DNA of 64,000 bases from assembly GCA_910587185.1 (NCBI GenBank), contig CAJULY010000012.1, forward strand, positions 1-64,000, in the 5' to 3' direction. The DNA comes from an uncultured Muribaculaceae bacterium (GTDB taxonomy: Bacteria; Bacteroidota; Bacteroidia; Bacteroidales; Muribaculaceae). The translations under genes were made by a program, and so were the position numbers. Each line of letters begins with the position of its first letter. Within the stretch, counting starts at the first letter, position 1. The notes under the pieces were generated by a model. That model had not been told where the DNA came from, searched no databases, and worked only from the letters and a program-made list of their open reading frames with translations. Shown here piece by piece: positions 7,209 through 16,035 of this stretch.

Positions 7209-7991
7209 TTAAATGAATCTATCTTTTAGCACTTCGTAAACAGGTTCGTAGCTTGTCAGGATGTCTGCTTTCCCGTCGATGACGGCGACGGTGTGCTCAT
7301 AGTGGGCCGAAGGTTTGCGGTCGCGTGTGCGACAGGTCCATCCGTCACGCTCTATCACTATGTTGCGGCTGCCCATGTTGATCATAGGCTCTATGGCCAG
7401 ACACATTCCGTTGCGGATCACGGGGCCGGTTCCGCGACGTCCGTAATTGGGGACCTCGGGGCTTTCGTGCATGTCGCGTCCTATGCCGTGGCCACACATT
7501 TCGCGCACCACGCCGTAGCGGTGATGCTCGCAGTATGTCTGGATGGCATTGGCTATGTCGCCTATGCGGTTGCCTTCACGACATGCTTCGATTCCTTTGA
7601 AAAGCGACTCTTTGGTGACGCGGCAGAGTTCCAGCACTTCCGGCGCTACATTTCCGATGGGGAAAGTGTAGCACATGTCTCCGCAAAAGCCGTCATATTC
7701 AACCACGATGTCAATCCCGATGATGTCTCCGTCGCGAAGGGCGTAGTTCGACGGGAATCCGTGGACCACCGTTTCATTCACCTCGCAGCATATCGCTCCG
7801 GGGAATCCTTCGTAGCCGAGGCAGGAGGGACGTCCGTGATTGTCGGCGATATATTCGCGGGCGACGGCGTCAAGCTTATGCGTAGTTACGCCTTCAGTCA
7901 CCCACTTGGCGATTTCGCCAAGTGTGCGACTGGTCAAGGCGCATGCCTCGCGCATCTTTTCTATTTCTTCAGGTGTCTTAAGATAAATCAT
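7209..7991 (-). CDS. map: Methionine aminopeptidase, type I
   Basis: A 260-residue metalloprotease removing the initiator Met from nascent proteins. Metal ligands are visible in GDIIGIDIVVEYDGFCGDMC (two Asp), CGHGIGRDMHESPEVPNYG (His), CLAIEPM (Glu) and YEHTVAVID (Glu). Residue HGFPSNYALRDGD matches the substrate-binding His region. It sits 24 bp after secY, the common secY-map-infA arrangement. Confidence 0.97.
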   Translation of the reverse strand: MIYLKTPEEIEKMREACALTSRTLGEIAKWVTEGVTTHKLDAVAREYIADNHGRPSCLGYEGFPGAICCEVNETVVHGFPSNYALRDGDIIGIDIVVEYDGFCGDMCYTFPIGNVAPEVLELCRVTKESLFKGIEACREGNRIGDIANAIQTYCEHHRYGVVREMCGHGIGRDMHESPEVPNYGRRGTGPVIRNGMCLAIEPMINMGSRNIVIERDGWTCRTRDRKPSAHYEHTVAVIDGKADILTSYEPVYEVLKDRFI

Positions 7992-8015
7992 TCAGAACTT
8001 CTGTCTAAACAAGAA

Positions 8016-9365
8016 TCAATAAGCGCTTCCTGTTGTGCGTCCTTTAATCTTTCCGCCCTGCATGAGGCCGTCGTAATGATGCATCATCAGATGGCTCTCG
8101 ATCTGCTGGAGCGTGTCAAGCACCACACCTACGAGGATCAGCAGGGAAGTTCCTCCGAAGAACTGAGCGAAATTCTGGCTGATGCCGAAGAAGCGGGCGA
8201 AAGCCGGAAGGATCGCAACGATTCCGAGGAAAAGAGATCCGGGAAGAGTGATACGCGACATAATCGAGTCAAGATATTCCGCTGTTTTCTTGCCGGGCTT
8301 CACACCGGGGATGAAACCGTTGTTTCTCTTCATGTCCTCGGCCATCTGGGTAGGACGGACGGTAACGGCGGTATAGAAATAAGTGAATGCCACGATCAAG
8401 ATGAAATAGACGGCATTGTACCAGAAACCGTTGATGTCCGAGAATGCGGCGAAGAATCCGCTGCCCGTTCCGTCACTGCCGAATCCGGCGAGAGTGATGG
8501 GGACGAACATGATAGCCTGGGCGAAAATTATAGGCATCACGCCTGCGGCGTTGACCTTAAGAGGAATGTACTGCCGGGCGCCGCCATACTGACGGTTGCC
8601 GACAATACGCTTTGCATACTGCACGGGGACTTTTCTGGTTCCCTGAACGAGCAGCACAGCTCCAATTGTCACAGCGAAAAGCAGAATTATCTCCACGAGG
8701 AACATCACCAGACCGCCCTGAGAACCGGTTTCACCCGGGAGACGGCTCACGAATTCATAGAAGAGGGCTTCCGGAAGACGTGCGATGATACCGACGAGGA
8801 TTATGAAAGATATACCGTTGCCGATTCCTCGGTCGGTAATACGCTCGCCAAGCCACATGATAAACATTGAGCCTGCAGCGAGGATGACAGTGAGATAGGC
8901 CGTTGTCCAGACGCCCATGGAGGCAGCCTGACCTGCAGCCGCTACCTGGTAGCGGAGGTTGATCAGGTAAGCCGGACCCTGAAGCAGAAGTATCAGCACC
9001 GTCAGGTAACGTGTGTACTGATTCAGCTTCTGACGGCCACTTTCGCCTTCACGCTGCATCTTCTGGAAGGAAGGCAGAACCATGCCCATCAGCTGTATCA
9101 CGATGGATGCAGTGATGTAAGGCATGATACCGAGGGCGAATATTGAGGCCTGCGAGAAGGCACCTCCGGAGAACATGTCCAAGAGCTGCATCAAGCCGCT
9201 CTTGTTGGTGAAGTCCGAGAGGGCCTTGATATCCGAGATGCTGATTCCGGGCAGCACTACATAACAGCCGAGGCGGTAGATGAGCACGAGCAGCATGGTT
9301 ATCAAGAGACGCTTGCGCAGTTCCTCAATGGTCCAGATGTTTTTTATGGTTTGAACGAATCTCAT
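8016..9365 (-). CDS. secY: Preprotein translocase subunit SecY
   Basis: A 449-residue channel protein of the SecYEG translocon with about ten membrane segments. Recognisable parts are LLITMLLVLIYRLGCYVVLPGI (first helix), the plug region GGAFSQASIFALGIMPYITASI, the loop GERITDRGIGNGISFII, and the cytosolic loop NNGFIPGVKPGKKTAEYL. It is 8 bp after rplO, the conserved spc-operon position. Confidence 0.98.
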   Translation of the reverse strand: MRFVQTIKNIWTIEELRKRLLITMLLVLIYRLGCYVVLPGISISDIKALSDFTNKSGLMQLLDMFSGGAFSQASIFALGIMPYITASIVIQLMGMVLPSFQKMQREGESGRQKLNQYTRYLTVLILLLQGPAYLINLRYQVAAAGQAASMGVWTTAYLTVILAAGSMFIMWLGERITDRGIGNGISFIILVGIIARLPEALFYEFVSRLPGETGSQGGLVMFLVEIILLFAVTIGAVLLVQGTRKVPVQYAKRIVGNRQYGGARQYIPLKVNAAGVMPIIFAQAIMFVPITLAGFGSDGTGSGFFAAFSDINGFWYNAVYFILIVAFTYFYTAVTVRPTQMAEDMKRNNGFIPGVKPGKKTAEYLDSIMSRITLPGSLFLGIVAILPAFARFFGISQNFAQFFGGTSLLILVGVVLDTLQQIESHLMMHHYDGLMQGGKIKGRTTGSAY

Positions 9366-9373
9366 TGTTACTA

Positions 9374-9820
9374 TCAGATTTTAGAAATGGAGCCGCCAGC
9401 TTCGACGATGGCTTTTTCAGCGGCTTTCGAGAAGGCGTTGGCCTCTACGGCCACAGCGCGTGAAATAGCGCCGTTGGCAAGGATTTTCACGAGCTGGTGA
9501 CGGTTTACGAAACCGGCAGCGCGAAGCTCTTCCAGACCTACTTTCTCAAGATTTCCAGCTTCGGCGAGCTGGTTGATCACCTCGATGTTGATTGCCTTGT
9601 ACTCAACACGGTTGATGTTCTTGAAACCGAATTTGGGGACACGGCGCTGGAGAGGCATCTGACCACCTTCGAAACCGACTTTGTGCTTGTAGCCCGAACG
9701 TGACTTGGCACCTTTGTGACCACGGGTGGATGTTCCGCCCTTGCCGGAACCCGGACCGCGACCGATACGGGTTTTACGGGTAACAGATCCAACGGCGGGA
9801 CGTATGTTGTTTAATTCCAT
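9374..9820 (-). CDS. rplO: 50S ribosomal protein L15
   Basis: A 148-residue uL15, a late assembly protein of the large subunit. The N-terminal Gly/Arg-rich extension (GRGPGSGKGGTSTRGHKGAK) threads into rRNA, and GFEGGQMPLQRRVPKFGF is the family signature. It lies between rpmD and secY. Confidence 0.98.
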   Translation of the reverse strand: MELNNIRPAVGSVTRKTRIGRGPGSGKGGTSTRGHKGAKSRSGYKHKVGFEGGQMPLQRRVPKFGFKNINRVEYKAINIEVINQLAEAGNLEKVGLEELRAAGFVNRHQLVKILANGAISRAVAVEANAFSKAAEKAIVEAGGSISKI

Positions 9821-9872
9821 AATACTTGTTTTTATCAGATTGATTAAAAATGAATTGTTTTTCAGCAGGAGC

Positions 9873-10052
9873 TTATGCAGGTGTTACTTCAACGAGATGA
9901 TGAACAGCCTTGACCATGCCCATGACTGAGGGAGTGTCTTCTTTAACGACGGTATGATTCATTTTTTTGAGGCCGAGCGCGTCGAGTGTGCGTTTCTGCA
10001 CAGCCGGGCAATTGATTCGGCTCTTTATTTGCTTGATTTTTATCTGTGCCAT
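9873..10052 (-). CDS. rpmD: 50S ribosomal protein L30
   Basis: A 59-residue uL30 found by direct translation between rpsE and rplO. It starts MAQIKIKQIKSRINCPAVQK and contains TLDALGLKKMNHTVV and MGMVKAVHHLVEV, the expected two-helix, three-strand fold. The ATG at 10052 is 14 bp after the rpsE stop; the TAA is at 9873. Confidence 0.96.
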   Translation of the reverse strand: MAQIKIKQIKSRINCPAVQKRTLDALGLKKMNHTVVKEDTPSVMGMVKAVHHLVEVTPA

Positions 10053-10066
10053 TATAAATGGGATAT

Positions 10067-10585
10067 TTAGCCGTTAAACACTTTGTCAACTGAAACGCCG
10101 CGGTTCTGAGCGACCTGTGCGGGCGAACGCATCTCGTCGAGGGCAGCGATGGTTGCCTTCACGAGGTTGTGGGGGTTGGAAGAACCTTTTGATTTAGCGA
10201 GGACGTCAGTGATTCCGACGCTTTCAAGCACGGCACGCATAGCACCACCGGCTTTCACACCGGTACCATGGCTTGCAGGTTTGAGGATCACGCGTGAGCC
10301 GCCGAATTTGGCGATCTGTTCGTGAGGAATGGTTCCTTTGTGAACGGGAACGCGGATGAGATTCTTCTTTGCGGCCTCTACGCCTTTGGAGATAGCAGCG
10401 GTGACCTCATTGGCTTTGCCGAGACCCCAGCCCACGATGCCGTCTTCATTTCCCACAACTACGATTGCTGCGAAAGTGAAGGTGCGTCCTCCTTTTGTAA
10501 CTTTTGTTACACGGTTGATGGCCACAAGGCGGTCCTTCAACTCTAAGTCGTTGGTAGATTTAACTTTGTTATTTCTTTTTGCCAT
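10067..10585 (-). CDS. rpsE: 30S ribosomal protein S5
   Basis: A 172-residue uS5, part of the decoding-fidelity region and mRNA entry. It has the S5 double-strand RNA-binding domain (INRVTKVTKGGRTFTFAAIV, GNEDGIVGWGLGKANEVTAA) and the C-terminal domain with GTGVKAGGAMRAVLESVGI. It is 5 bp after rplR. Confidence 0.98.
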   Translation of the reverse strand: MAKRNNKVKSTNDLELKDRLVAINRVTKVTKGGRTFTFAAIVVVGNEDGIVGWGLGKANEVTAAISKGVEAAKKNLIRVPVHKGTIPHEQIAKFGGSRVILKPASHGTGVKAGGAMRAVLESVGITDVLAKSKGSSNPHNLVKATIAALDEMRSPAQVAQNRGVSVDKVFNG

Positions 10586-10590
10586 GATTC

Positions 10591-10932
10591 TTAAAATTTA
10601 AGTCCGCCATTGCGAGCGGCGTCAGCCAATGATTTAACACGACCGTGGAAAAGGTAGCCGTTGCGGTCGAAGACCACTTCGGTAATTCCGGCCTCGATAG
10701 CTTTCTTTGCGATAGCCTCGCCCACTTTTGCGGCGATTTCGCTCTTTGTGCCTTCCTCGACGCCTTTTGACGAGGCTGCGACAAGAGTTTTGCCCTGAAG
10801 GTCATCGACGAGCTGCACGTAGATCTGCTTGTTTGAACGGAACACCGTCATGCGGGGACGAGCGGCGGTTCCGGAAATCTTGCCACGGATACGGGCTTTG
10901 ATTTTGTTTCTTCTTTGTATCTTGGAGATCAT
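10591..10932 (-). CDS. rplR: 50S ribosomal protein L18
   Basis: A 113-residue uL18, 5S rRNA binder in the central protuberance. It begins with a basic helix (MISKIQRRNKIKARIRGKIS) and shows RMTVFRSNKQIYVQLVDD and the terminal FDRNGYLFHGRVKSLADAAR. It lies 21 bp after rplF. Confidence 0.98.
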   Translation of the reverse strand: MISKIQRRNKIKARIRGKISGTAARPRMTVFRSNKQIYVQLVDDLQGKTLVAASSKGVEEGTKSEIAAKVGEAIAKKAIEAGITEVVFDRNGYLFHGRVKSLADAARNGGLKF

Positions 10933-10953
10933 AATTTCTTAAGGGGTTAAGGA

Positions 10954-11508
10954 TTATTTAGCACTTGCCGATTTACCGGATTTGCGGCGGATGATCTCGC
11001 CGACAAACTTGATACCTTTGCCCTTGTAAGGTTCGGGCTTGCGGAGTGAGCGGATTTTGGCACATACCTGGCCGAGAAGCTGCTTGTCATCGCTTTCGAG
11101 GATGATCAGCGGGTTCTTGTTACGCTCGCTCTTGGTTTCAACCTTGACCTCCGGGGGAAGTTTGATATATATTGCATGTGAGTAGCCGAGTGAGAGCTCG
11201 AGAACCTGGCCGGTTGACTGAGCGCGGTAACCCACACCTACTAATTCCATTTCTTTGCGGTAACCGGTTGATACGCCGACAACCATGTTGTGGATAAGCG
11301 CGCGGTAGAGACCGTGCTGAGCGCGGTGTTCGCGGTCATCGGTAGGACGGGTGACAACAACGTGGTTGCCCTCTACCTTAACATCGAGGTCGGAATTGAC
11401 TTTCTGCGAGAGCTGACCTTTGGGGCCTTTAACTGTCACAACATCACCGCTGACAGTGACTGTAACACCTGCGGGGATTTCTATGGGAGCTTTACCTATT
11501 CTTGACAT
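10954..11508 (-). CDS. rplF: 50S ribosomal protein L6
   Basis: A 184-residue uL6 with two tandem L6 domains near the factor-binding site. It begins MSRIGKAPIEIPAGVTVTV and has VTVKGPKGQLS and the C-terminal KIRSLRKPEPYKGKGIKFVG signature. It is 19 bp after rpsH. Confidence 0.98.
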   Translation of the reverse strand: MSRIGKAPIEIPAGVTVTVSGDVVTVKGPKGQLSQKVNSDLDVKVEGNHVVVTRPTDDREHRAQHGLYRALIHNMVVGVSTGYRKEMELVGVGYRAQSTGQVLELSLGYSHAIYIKLPPEVKVETKSERNKNPLIILESDDKQLLGQVCAKIRSLRKPEPYKGKGIKFVGEIIRRKSGKSASAK

Positions 11509-11527
11509 TTTTCAGTTCCTCCAAAGT

Positions 11528-11926
11528 TTAATATACATAACAGAGAACTTCGCCACCTATCTTCTTGTCGCGTGCGGCCTTGTTGGTCATCACGCCCTGT
11601 GAAGTGGAAAGGATGGCGATACCCATTCCGTTCAACACTCGCGGCATATCTTTGTAGCCGGTATATTGGCGAAGACCCGGACGCGAAACACGCTTGAGAG
11701 CCTTGATGGCGTTAACGTGATCTACGGGGTCATACTTCAGGGCGATCTTAATGACGCCTGCGGGGGTCTCACCCTCTATAAACTTGTAATTAAGAATATA
11801 GCCTTGTTCAAAAAGAATCTTGGTGATTTCTTTTTTCAAGTTTGAGGCAGGGATCTCCACTACTCGGTGGTTTGCTTTGATGGCGTTCCTCAATCTTGTC
11901 AGATAATCTGCTATTGGATCTGTCAT
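11528..11926 (-). CDS. rpsH: 30S ribosomal protein S8
   Basis: A 132-residue uS8, central-domain rRNA binder and in E. coli the repressor of the spc operon. It begins MTDPIADYLTRLRNAIKANH and has SRPGLRQYTGYKDMPRVLNGMGIAILSTS with the conserved GIAILST core. It follows rpsN after an unusually long 128-bp gap holding a GC-rich hairpin. Confidence 0.98.
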   Translation of the reverse strand: MTDPIADYLTRLRNAIKANHRVVEIPASNLKKEITKILFEQGYILNYKFIEGETPAGVIKIALKYDPVDHVNAIKALKRVSRPGLRQYTGYKDMPRVLNGMGIAILSTSQGVMTNKAARDKKIGGEVLCYVY

Positions 11927-11980
11927 TTTTGAATTGTTTTAAATTGATTCGGTTTATCCGAACAATATTTAATACTCTCT

Positions 11981-12015
11981 GCAGCGTGGCCCCCTTGCGG
12001 GGGGCTATAGGCTGC
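11981..12015 (-). other. GC-rich stem-loop between rpsN and rpsH
   Basis: In the 128-bp rpsN-rpsH gap, outer arms GCAGC (11981-11985) and GCTGC (12011-12015) enclose an inner stem GCCCCC (11989-11994) with GGGGGC (12000-12005) and a 5-nt loop. A stem of this strength inside the operon could pause polymerase, mark an RNA-processing site or regulate S8. In E. coli the S8 site is before rplE, so any equivalence is only a guess. Confidence 0.45.
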
Positions 12016-12054
12016 GGTTGGGAATTTTTTTATTGCTTCTGTTTATGCTTGCGG

Positions 12055-12324
12055 TTACCAGCTTGCTTTCTTCACGCCGGGGATGAGACCTGCTGAAGCC
12101 ATTTCGCGGAACTGGATGCGGGAGAGGCCGAACTGACGCATGAACCCTTTGGGACGACCGGTGATGCTGCAGCGGTTGTGCAGACGGACTGCCGATGCGT
12201 TCTTGGGCAGAAGCTGGAGAGCCTCATAGTCGCCGGCTGCCTTGAGGGCGGCTTTCTTGGCGGCATATTTGGCCACGAGCTTTGCGCGTTTAACCTCGCG
12301 GGCTTTCATTGATTCTTTTGCCAT
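12055..12324 (-). CDS. rpsN: 30S ribosomal protein S14, zinc-free form
   Basis: An 89-residue uS14 of the small-subunit head. It begins MAKESMKAREVKRAKLVAKY and ends SRIQFREMASAGLIPGVKKASW (family end KKASW), with RCSITGRPKGFMRQFGLSR. Only one cysteine is present, so it is the cysteine-minus type, somewhat shorter than the 101-residue E. coli form. It lies 32 bp after rplE. Confidence 0.98.
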   Translation of the reverse strand: MAKESMKAREVKRAKLVAKYAAKKAALKAAGDYEALQLLPKNASAVRLHNRCSITGRPKGFMRQFGLSRIQFREMASAGLIPGVKKASW

Positions 12325-12356
12325 AGGGAATCTTTAGAAATTGGAGTTGTTTGAAT

Positions 12357-12908
12357 TTATTTCTTTGCGTTTTTGAAAGGCAGCCCGAATTCCTTGAGCA
12401 GAGCATAGCCTTCTTCGTCGGTGTTGGCTGAGGTCACGAAAGTGACGTTCATACCGAGAAGCTTGCTGATGTTGTCGATGTTGATTTCGGGGAAGATGAT
12501 CTGCTCGGTGATACCCAGAGTGTAGTTTCCGCGGCCGTCGAGCTTGCCGTCGATTCCCTTGAAGTCACGGATACGGGGCAGAGCCACGCGCACGAGACGT
12601 TCGAGGAATTCATACATTTTGTCACGACGGAGAGTAACCATGACTCCGACGGGCATTTTCTTGCGGAGCTTGAAGTTCGAGATGTCTTTTCTTGAAAGGG
12701 TAGCCACAGCTTTCTGGCCGGTGATTGCGGTCAGCTCGTTGATGGCTGTCTCGATTATCTTCTTGTCCTGGGTGGCTTCGCCGAGACCCTGGTTGATCAC
12801 GATTTTCTTCAGACGGGGCACCTGCATGACGGTGGTGTAGCCGAACTGCTTCTCAAGAGCGGGAACTATGCGCTCGGTATAGTCTTTCTTAAGTGTAGTG
12901 TTGCTCAT
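12357..12908 (-). CDS. rplE: 50S ribosomal protein L5
   Basis: A 183-residue uL5 that binds 5S rRNA and contacts the P-site tRNA and S13. It contains VPRLKKIVINQGLGEATQDK, TGQKAVATLSRKDISNFKLR, MPVGVMVTLRRDKMYEFLER and NYTLGITEQIIFPEI. Its ATG overlaps the rplX stop by one base (TAATG), suggesting coupled translation. Confidence 0.98.
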   Translation of the reverse strand: MSNTTLKKDYTERIVPALEKQFGYTTVMQVPRLKKIVINQGLGEATQDKKIIETAINELTAITGQKAVATLSRKDISNFKLRKKMPVGVMVTLRRDKMYEFLERLVRVALPRIRDFKGIDGKLDGRGNYTLGITEQIIFPEINIDNISKLLGMNVTFVTSANTDEEGYALLKEFGLPFKNAKK

Positions 12909-13228
12909 TACTTTATCTCCTCTCCTGATTTTTTAGCGTATCTTACGAGTTTGCCCTCGTCATTGCGGCGACGGCCGATGCGGGTAGGCTTGCCCGACTT
13001 GGGGTCGAGAAGGCTGAGGTTAGAGATATGGATAGGTGCTTCCTTCTTGACCAGACCGCCCTGGGGATGCTGTGCGCTGGGCTTGGTCGCCTTAGTCACG
13101 ATGTTGACGCCTTCAACGATGGCGCGGCTTTTGGCGGGATAAACCTTAAGCACACGTCCGGTCTTGCCGCGGTCTTCACCGCTGAGGACATAGACCGTAT
13201 CGTTTTTCTTTATGTTTAACTTGCTCAT
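12908..13228 (-). CDS. rplX: 50S ribosomal protein L24
   Basis: A 106-residue uL24, an early assembly initiator. The N-terminal KOW motif is NDTVYVLSGEDRGKTGRVLK, followed by VEGVNIVTKATKPSAQHPQG and the terminal region. It is 22 bp after rplN and overlaps rplE by one base. Confidence 0.98.
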   Translation of the reverse strand: MSKLNIKKNDTVYVLSGEDRGKTGRVLKVYPAKSRAIVEGVNIVTKATKPSAQHPQGGLVKKEAPIHISNLSLLDPKSGKPTRIGRRRNDEGKLVRYAKKSGEEIK

Positions 13229-13250
13229 TTAGTCGATGCGATTTAATGGT

Positions 13251-13616
13251 TTAAAGTACTTCGGGAGCAAGCGAAACAATCTTCATGTTGGTGGCGCGCA
13301 ACTCACGTGCAACAGGGCCGAAGATGCGTGTACCGCGAAGTTCACCTGCATTATTCAATAACACACAGGCATTGTCGTCAAAACGGATATAGCTGCCGTC
13401 CGGACGGCGGATTTCCTTTTTCGTACGAACGACAACGGCCTTCGACACAGTACCTTTCTTTACGTCGCTTGAAGGGATGACGCTCTTAACGGAGACAACG
13501 ATGACATCTCCTACCGTGGCGTAACGGCGACCGGTACCGCCCAGCACGTGGATGCACAGGGCTTCTTTTGCACCGCTGTTGTCAGCAACGGTTAAACGGC
13601 TTTCAGACTGTATCAT
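13251..13616 (-). CDS. rplN: 50S ribosomal protein L14
   Basis: A 121-residue uL14 of the 30S interface. It begins MIQSESRLTVADNSGAKEAL and has AVVVRTKKEIRRPDGSYIRF, FDDNACVLLNNAGELRGTRI and FGPVARELR. It is 3 bp after rpsQ. Confidence 0.98.
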   Translation of the reverse strand: MIQSESRLTVADNSGAKEALCIHVLGGTGRRYATVGDVIVVSVKSVIPSSDVKKGTVSKAVVVRTKKEIRRPDGSYIRFDDNACVLLNNAGELRGTRIFGPVARELRATNMKIVSLAPEVL

Positions 13617-13619
13617 TTT

Positions 13620-13877
13620 TTACTTAACTTTTTCGATTATTTCAACTAATCTCCATCTTTTGGTTTTGCTCAGCGGACGAGTTTCCATAAGTCTGACGGT
13701 GTCGCCTATGCTGCACTCGTTCTTTTCATCGTGGGCATGATATTTCTTTGTCTTGTTGACAAATTTGCCGTAGATGGGGTGTTTCTCTTTCCATTTCACC
13801 ATGACGGTGATAGTCTTGTCACCCTTGTTGCTCGACACAACCCCAATACGTTCTTTTCTGAGATTTCTTTTTTCCAT
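13620..13877 (-). CDS. rpsQ: 30S ribosomal protein S17
   Basis: An 85-residue uS17, an OB-fold primary binder of the 16S 5' domain. It begins MEKRNLRKERIGVVSSNKGD and has KTITVMVKWKEKHPIYGKFV and ECSIGDTVRLMETRPLSKTK. It lies between rpmC (12 bp) and rplN (3 bp). Confidence 0.98.
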   Translation of the reverse strand: MEKRNLRKERIGVVSSNKGDKTITVMVKWKEKHPIYGKFVNKTKKYHAHDEKNECSIGDTVRLMETRPLSKTKRWRLVEIIEKVK

Positions 13878-13889
13878 TTGTCCTTGGGA

Positions 13890-14087
13890 TTATTTATTGT
13901 TAAGCTCGCGCCGACGCAACTCTGTCTTCACGCGTGCAATCATTTTACGGTCAGCGGTGATTTTAGCGGGATTGTCGATGGGCGAGATGGAGTGATTGAT
14001 CTTCAGCTGACGATACTCTGTCTCCATCTTTTCCAGACGGTCCTTGAGATCCTGCGTGGCCACTTCTTTGATTTCTTCTTTCTTCAT
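13890..14087 (-). CDS. rpmC: 50S ribosomal protein L29
   Basis: A 65-residue uL29, a two-helix protein at the peptide-exit tunnel mouth. It reads MKKEEIKEVATQDLKDRLEK, then ETEYRQLKINHSISPIDNPA and IARVKTELRRRELNNK. Its ATG is 6 bp after the rplP stop. Confidence 0.98.
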   Translation of the reverse strand: MKKEEIKEVATQDLKDRLEKMETEYRQLKINHSISPIDNPAKITADRKMIARVKTELRRRELNNK

Positions 14088-14093
14088 AGTCTA

Positions 14094-14525
14094 TTACACG
14101 TTTTGAGTTGGGTCATAGTCGCGACGGACCACGAACTTCGTGGTGACGGGGAGCTTCTGGGCTGCCAGACGGAGTGCTTCCTTGGCAATGTCGAAGCTCA
14201 CGCCTTCAACTTCTATCAGGATACGTCCCGGAGTAACGGGAGCGACAAAACCTTCGGGAGAACCTTTACCTTTACCCATGCGGACTTCGGCAGGTTTCTT
14301 GGTGATGGGTTTGTCAGGGAATATGCGGATCCAGATCTGACCTTGACGCTGCATGTAACGGGTCACTGCGATACGAGCCGCCTCAATCTGGCGACCGGTA
14401 ATCCATTTCGACTCCAGGGTCTTAATGCCAAACGAACCGAAGGCCAACTGGTTACCGCGCTGTGCAATGCCTTTCATGCGGCCTTTCTGCGCGCGGCGGA
14501 ATTTAGTTTTCTTGGGTTGTAACAT
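14094..14525 (-). CDS. rplP: 50S ribosomal protein L16
   Basis: A 143-residue uL16 near the A-site tRNA elbow. It begins MLQPKKTKFRRAQKGRMKGI and contains FGIKTLESKWITGRQIEAAR and RMGKGKGSPEGFVAPVTPGR. It lies between rpsC (23 bp) and rpmC (6 bp). Confidence 0.98.
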   Translation of the reverse strand: MLQPKKTKFRRAQKGRMKGIAQRGNQLAFGSFGIKTLESKWITGRQIEAARIAVTRYMQRQGQIWIRIFPDKPITKKPAEVRMGKGKGSPEGFVAPVTPGRILIEVEGVSFDIAKEALRLAAQKLPVTTKFVVRRDYDPTQNV

Positions 14526-14548
14526 CTGTTATGTCTAATTGAGGTGGT

Positions 14549-15277
14549 TTAACGATTGTTTTTAGGTTTGCGTCCCATGCCGCGACCGCCGTTGCGGCCG
14601 CCTCCGCGCTGCTCTTTGGCAGATGTGGCGAACTGGGGAGCGAGATCACGTTTGCCATAGACTTCACCACGGCAGATCCATACCTTTACACCTACGACGC
14701 CAACTTTGGTGTGGGCTTCTACGAGTGCGTAGTCGATGTCGGCGCGAAGAGTGTGGAGCGGGGTGCGGCCTTCCTTGAACATCTCGGAGCGGGCCATTTC
14801 GGCGCCGTTCAGACGGCCGCTGACCTGAACCTTGATGCCTTCGGCGCCTGAACGCATTGTAGATGCGATTGCCATCTTGACTGCGCGGCGATAGGCGATC
14901 TTGCCTTCGATCTGACGTGCGATTGTCGAAGCGACGATCTGTGCGTCGAGCTCGGGGCGTTTCACCTCGAAGATGTTGATCTGGATATCCTTGTCAGTGA
15001 TCTGCTTGAGCTCTTCCTTGAGCTTGTCAACCTCAGAACCGCCTTTGCCGATGATGAGGCCCGGACGGGAAGTGCAGACTGTTATTGTCACGAGCTTGAA
15101 GTTACGCTCAATTACTATGCGCGAAACGCTTGACTTTGCGAGACGCACATTGAGATATTTGCGGAGCTTGGCATCCTCGAGTATGGTGTCACCGTATTTC
15201 TTGCCACCGTACCAGTTGGAGTCCCAGCCGCGGATTACGCCTAAGCGATTGCTTATCGGATTAACTTTTTGTCCCAT
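14549..15277 (-). CDS. rpsC: 30S ribosomal protein S3
   Basis: A 242-residue uS3 at the mRNA entry channel. It begins MGQKVNPISNRLGVIRGWDS. A type II KH domain contains SRPGLIIGKGGSEVDKLKEE; the C-terminal domain has ARSEMFKEGRTPLHTLRADI and VKVWICRGEVYGKR. The Gly/Arg-rich tail is Bacteroidetes-like. Confidence 0.98.
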   Translation of the reverse strand: MGQKVNPISNRLGVIRGWDSNWYGGKKYGDTILEDAKLRKYLNVRLAKSSVSRIVIERNFKLVTITVCTSRPGLIIGKGGSEVDKLKEELKQITDKDIQINIFEVKRPELDAQIVASTIARQIEGKIAYRRAVKMAIASTMRSGAEGIKVQVSGRLNGAEMARSEMFKEGRTPLHTLRADIDYALVEAHTKVGVVGVKVWICRGEVYGKRDLAPQFATSAKEQRGGGRNGGRGMGRKPKNNR

Positions 15278-15292
15278 TGTATGTCTCTGAGT

Positions 15293-15694
15293 TTAGTTAG
15301 CGTTTTCAATAGTGTCAACGATCAAAGTAACGTGGTTGGAGCGCTTGCGGATGCGGTAGCCGCGGCCCTGGGGAGCGGGACGCAGACGCTTCAGCATAGG
15401 AGCGGGGTTAACATAGATTGTAGAGATGCGAAGCATTCCGCTCTCTGCTTTCTGATCGTTTTTGGCCTCCCAGTTTGCAATGGCTGAACGGAGAAGCTTC
15501 TCAACGCGTGCTGCGGCTTCTTTATTTGAGAATTTGAGTATGCCAAGAGCGCGGAACACTTCCTGACCGCGTACCATATCTGCAACCAGGCGCATCTTGC
15601 GGGGCGACGTGGGGATATTGGTGAGTTTGGCAAAAGCTATCTCTTTCTGTGCCTCTTTTCTGAGATCGGCGGATTTTCTTTTTCTTACACCCAT
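15293..15694 (-). CDS. rplV: 50S ribosomal protein L22
   Basis: A 133-residue uL22 whose hairpin reaches into the exit tunnel. It has KLTNIPTSPRKMRLVADMVR near the N-terminus and RPAPQGRGYRIRKRSNHVTL at the tunnel loop. It lies 15 bp before rpsC and 49 bp after rpsS. Confidence 0.98.
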   Translation of the reverse strand: MGVRKRKSADLRKEAQKEIAFAKLTNIPTSPRKMRLVADMVRGQEVFRALGILKFSNKEAAARVEKLLRSAIANWEAKNDQKAESGMLRISTIYVNPAPMLKRLRPAPQGRGYRIRKRSNHVTLIVDTIENAN

Positions 15695-15743
15695 TGTATT
15701 TAATTCTTTCTTTTTTCTAAAAAATTATTTTACTCGGGCCCAA

Positions 15744-16010
15744 TCATTTCTTGTTACCGGCATGACCGCGGAAGCTGCGGGTGGGAGCAAACTCGCCGAG
15801 TTTGTGTCCAACCATGTTCTCGGTCACATAGACGGGAATGAATTTGTTGCCATTATGCACGGCGAAGGTGTGGCCCACGAATTCGGGGGCAATCATGGAA
15901 GCGCGGCTCCAGGTCTTGATTACGGATTTCTTTCCGCTTGCTTCCATCGCATCGACCTTCTTTTCGAGCTTGACACTGATGTAGGGTCCTTTTTTTAATG
16001 AACGACTCAT
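15744..16010 (-). CDS. rpsS: 30S ribosomal protein S19
   Basis: An 88-residue uS19 of the head. It begins MSRSLKKGPYISVKLEKKVD and has IKTWSRASMIAPEFVGHTFA and GHKLGEFAPTRSFRGHAGNK, all standard. It lies 25 bp after rplB. Confidence 0.98.
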   Translation of the reverse strand: MSRSLKKGPYISVKLEKKVDAMEASGKKSVIKTWSRASMIAPEFVGHTFAVHNGNKFIPVYVTENMVGHKLGEFAPTRSFRGHAGNKK

Positions 16011-16035
16011 AAGTTTTTGCTTGATTAATCAGTTA

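Noticed and set aside
7293..8870. Very long plus-strand open frame (525 codons)
   Set aside because: It is antisense to map and secY, both certain genes; its length results from their codon bias.
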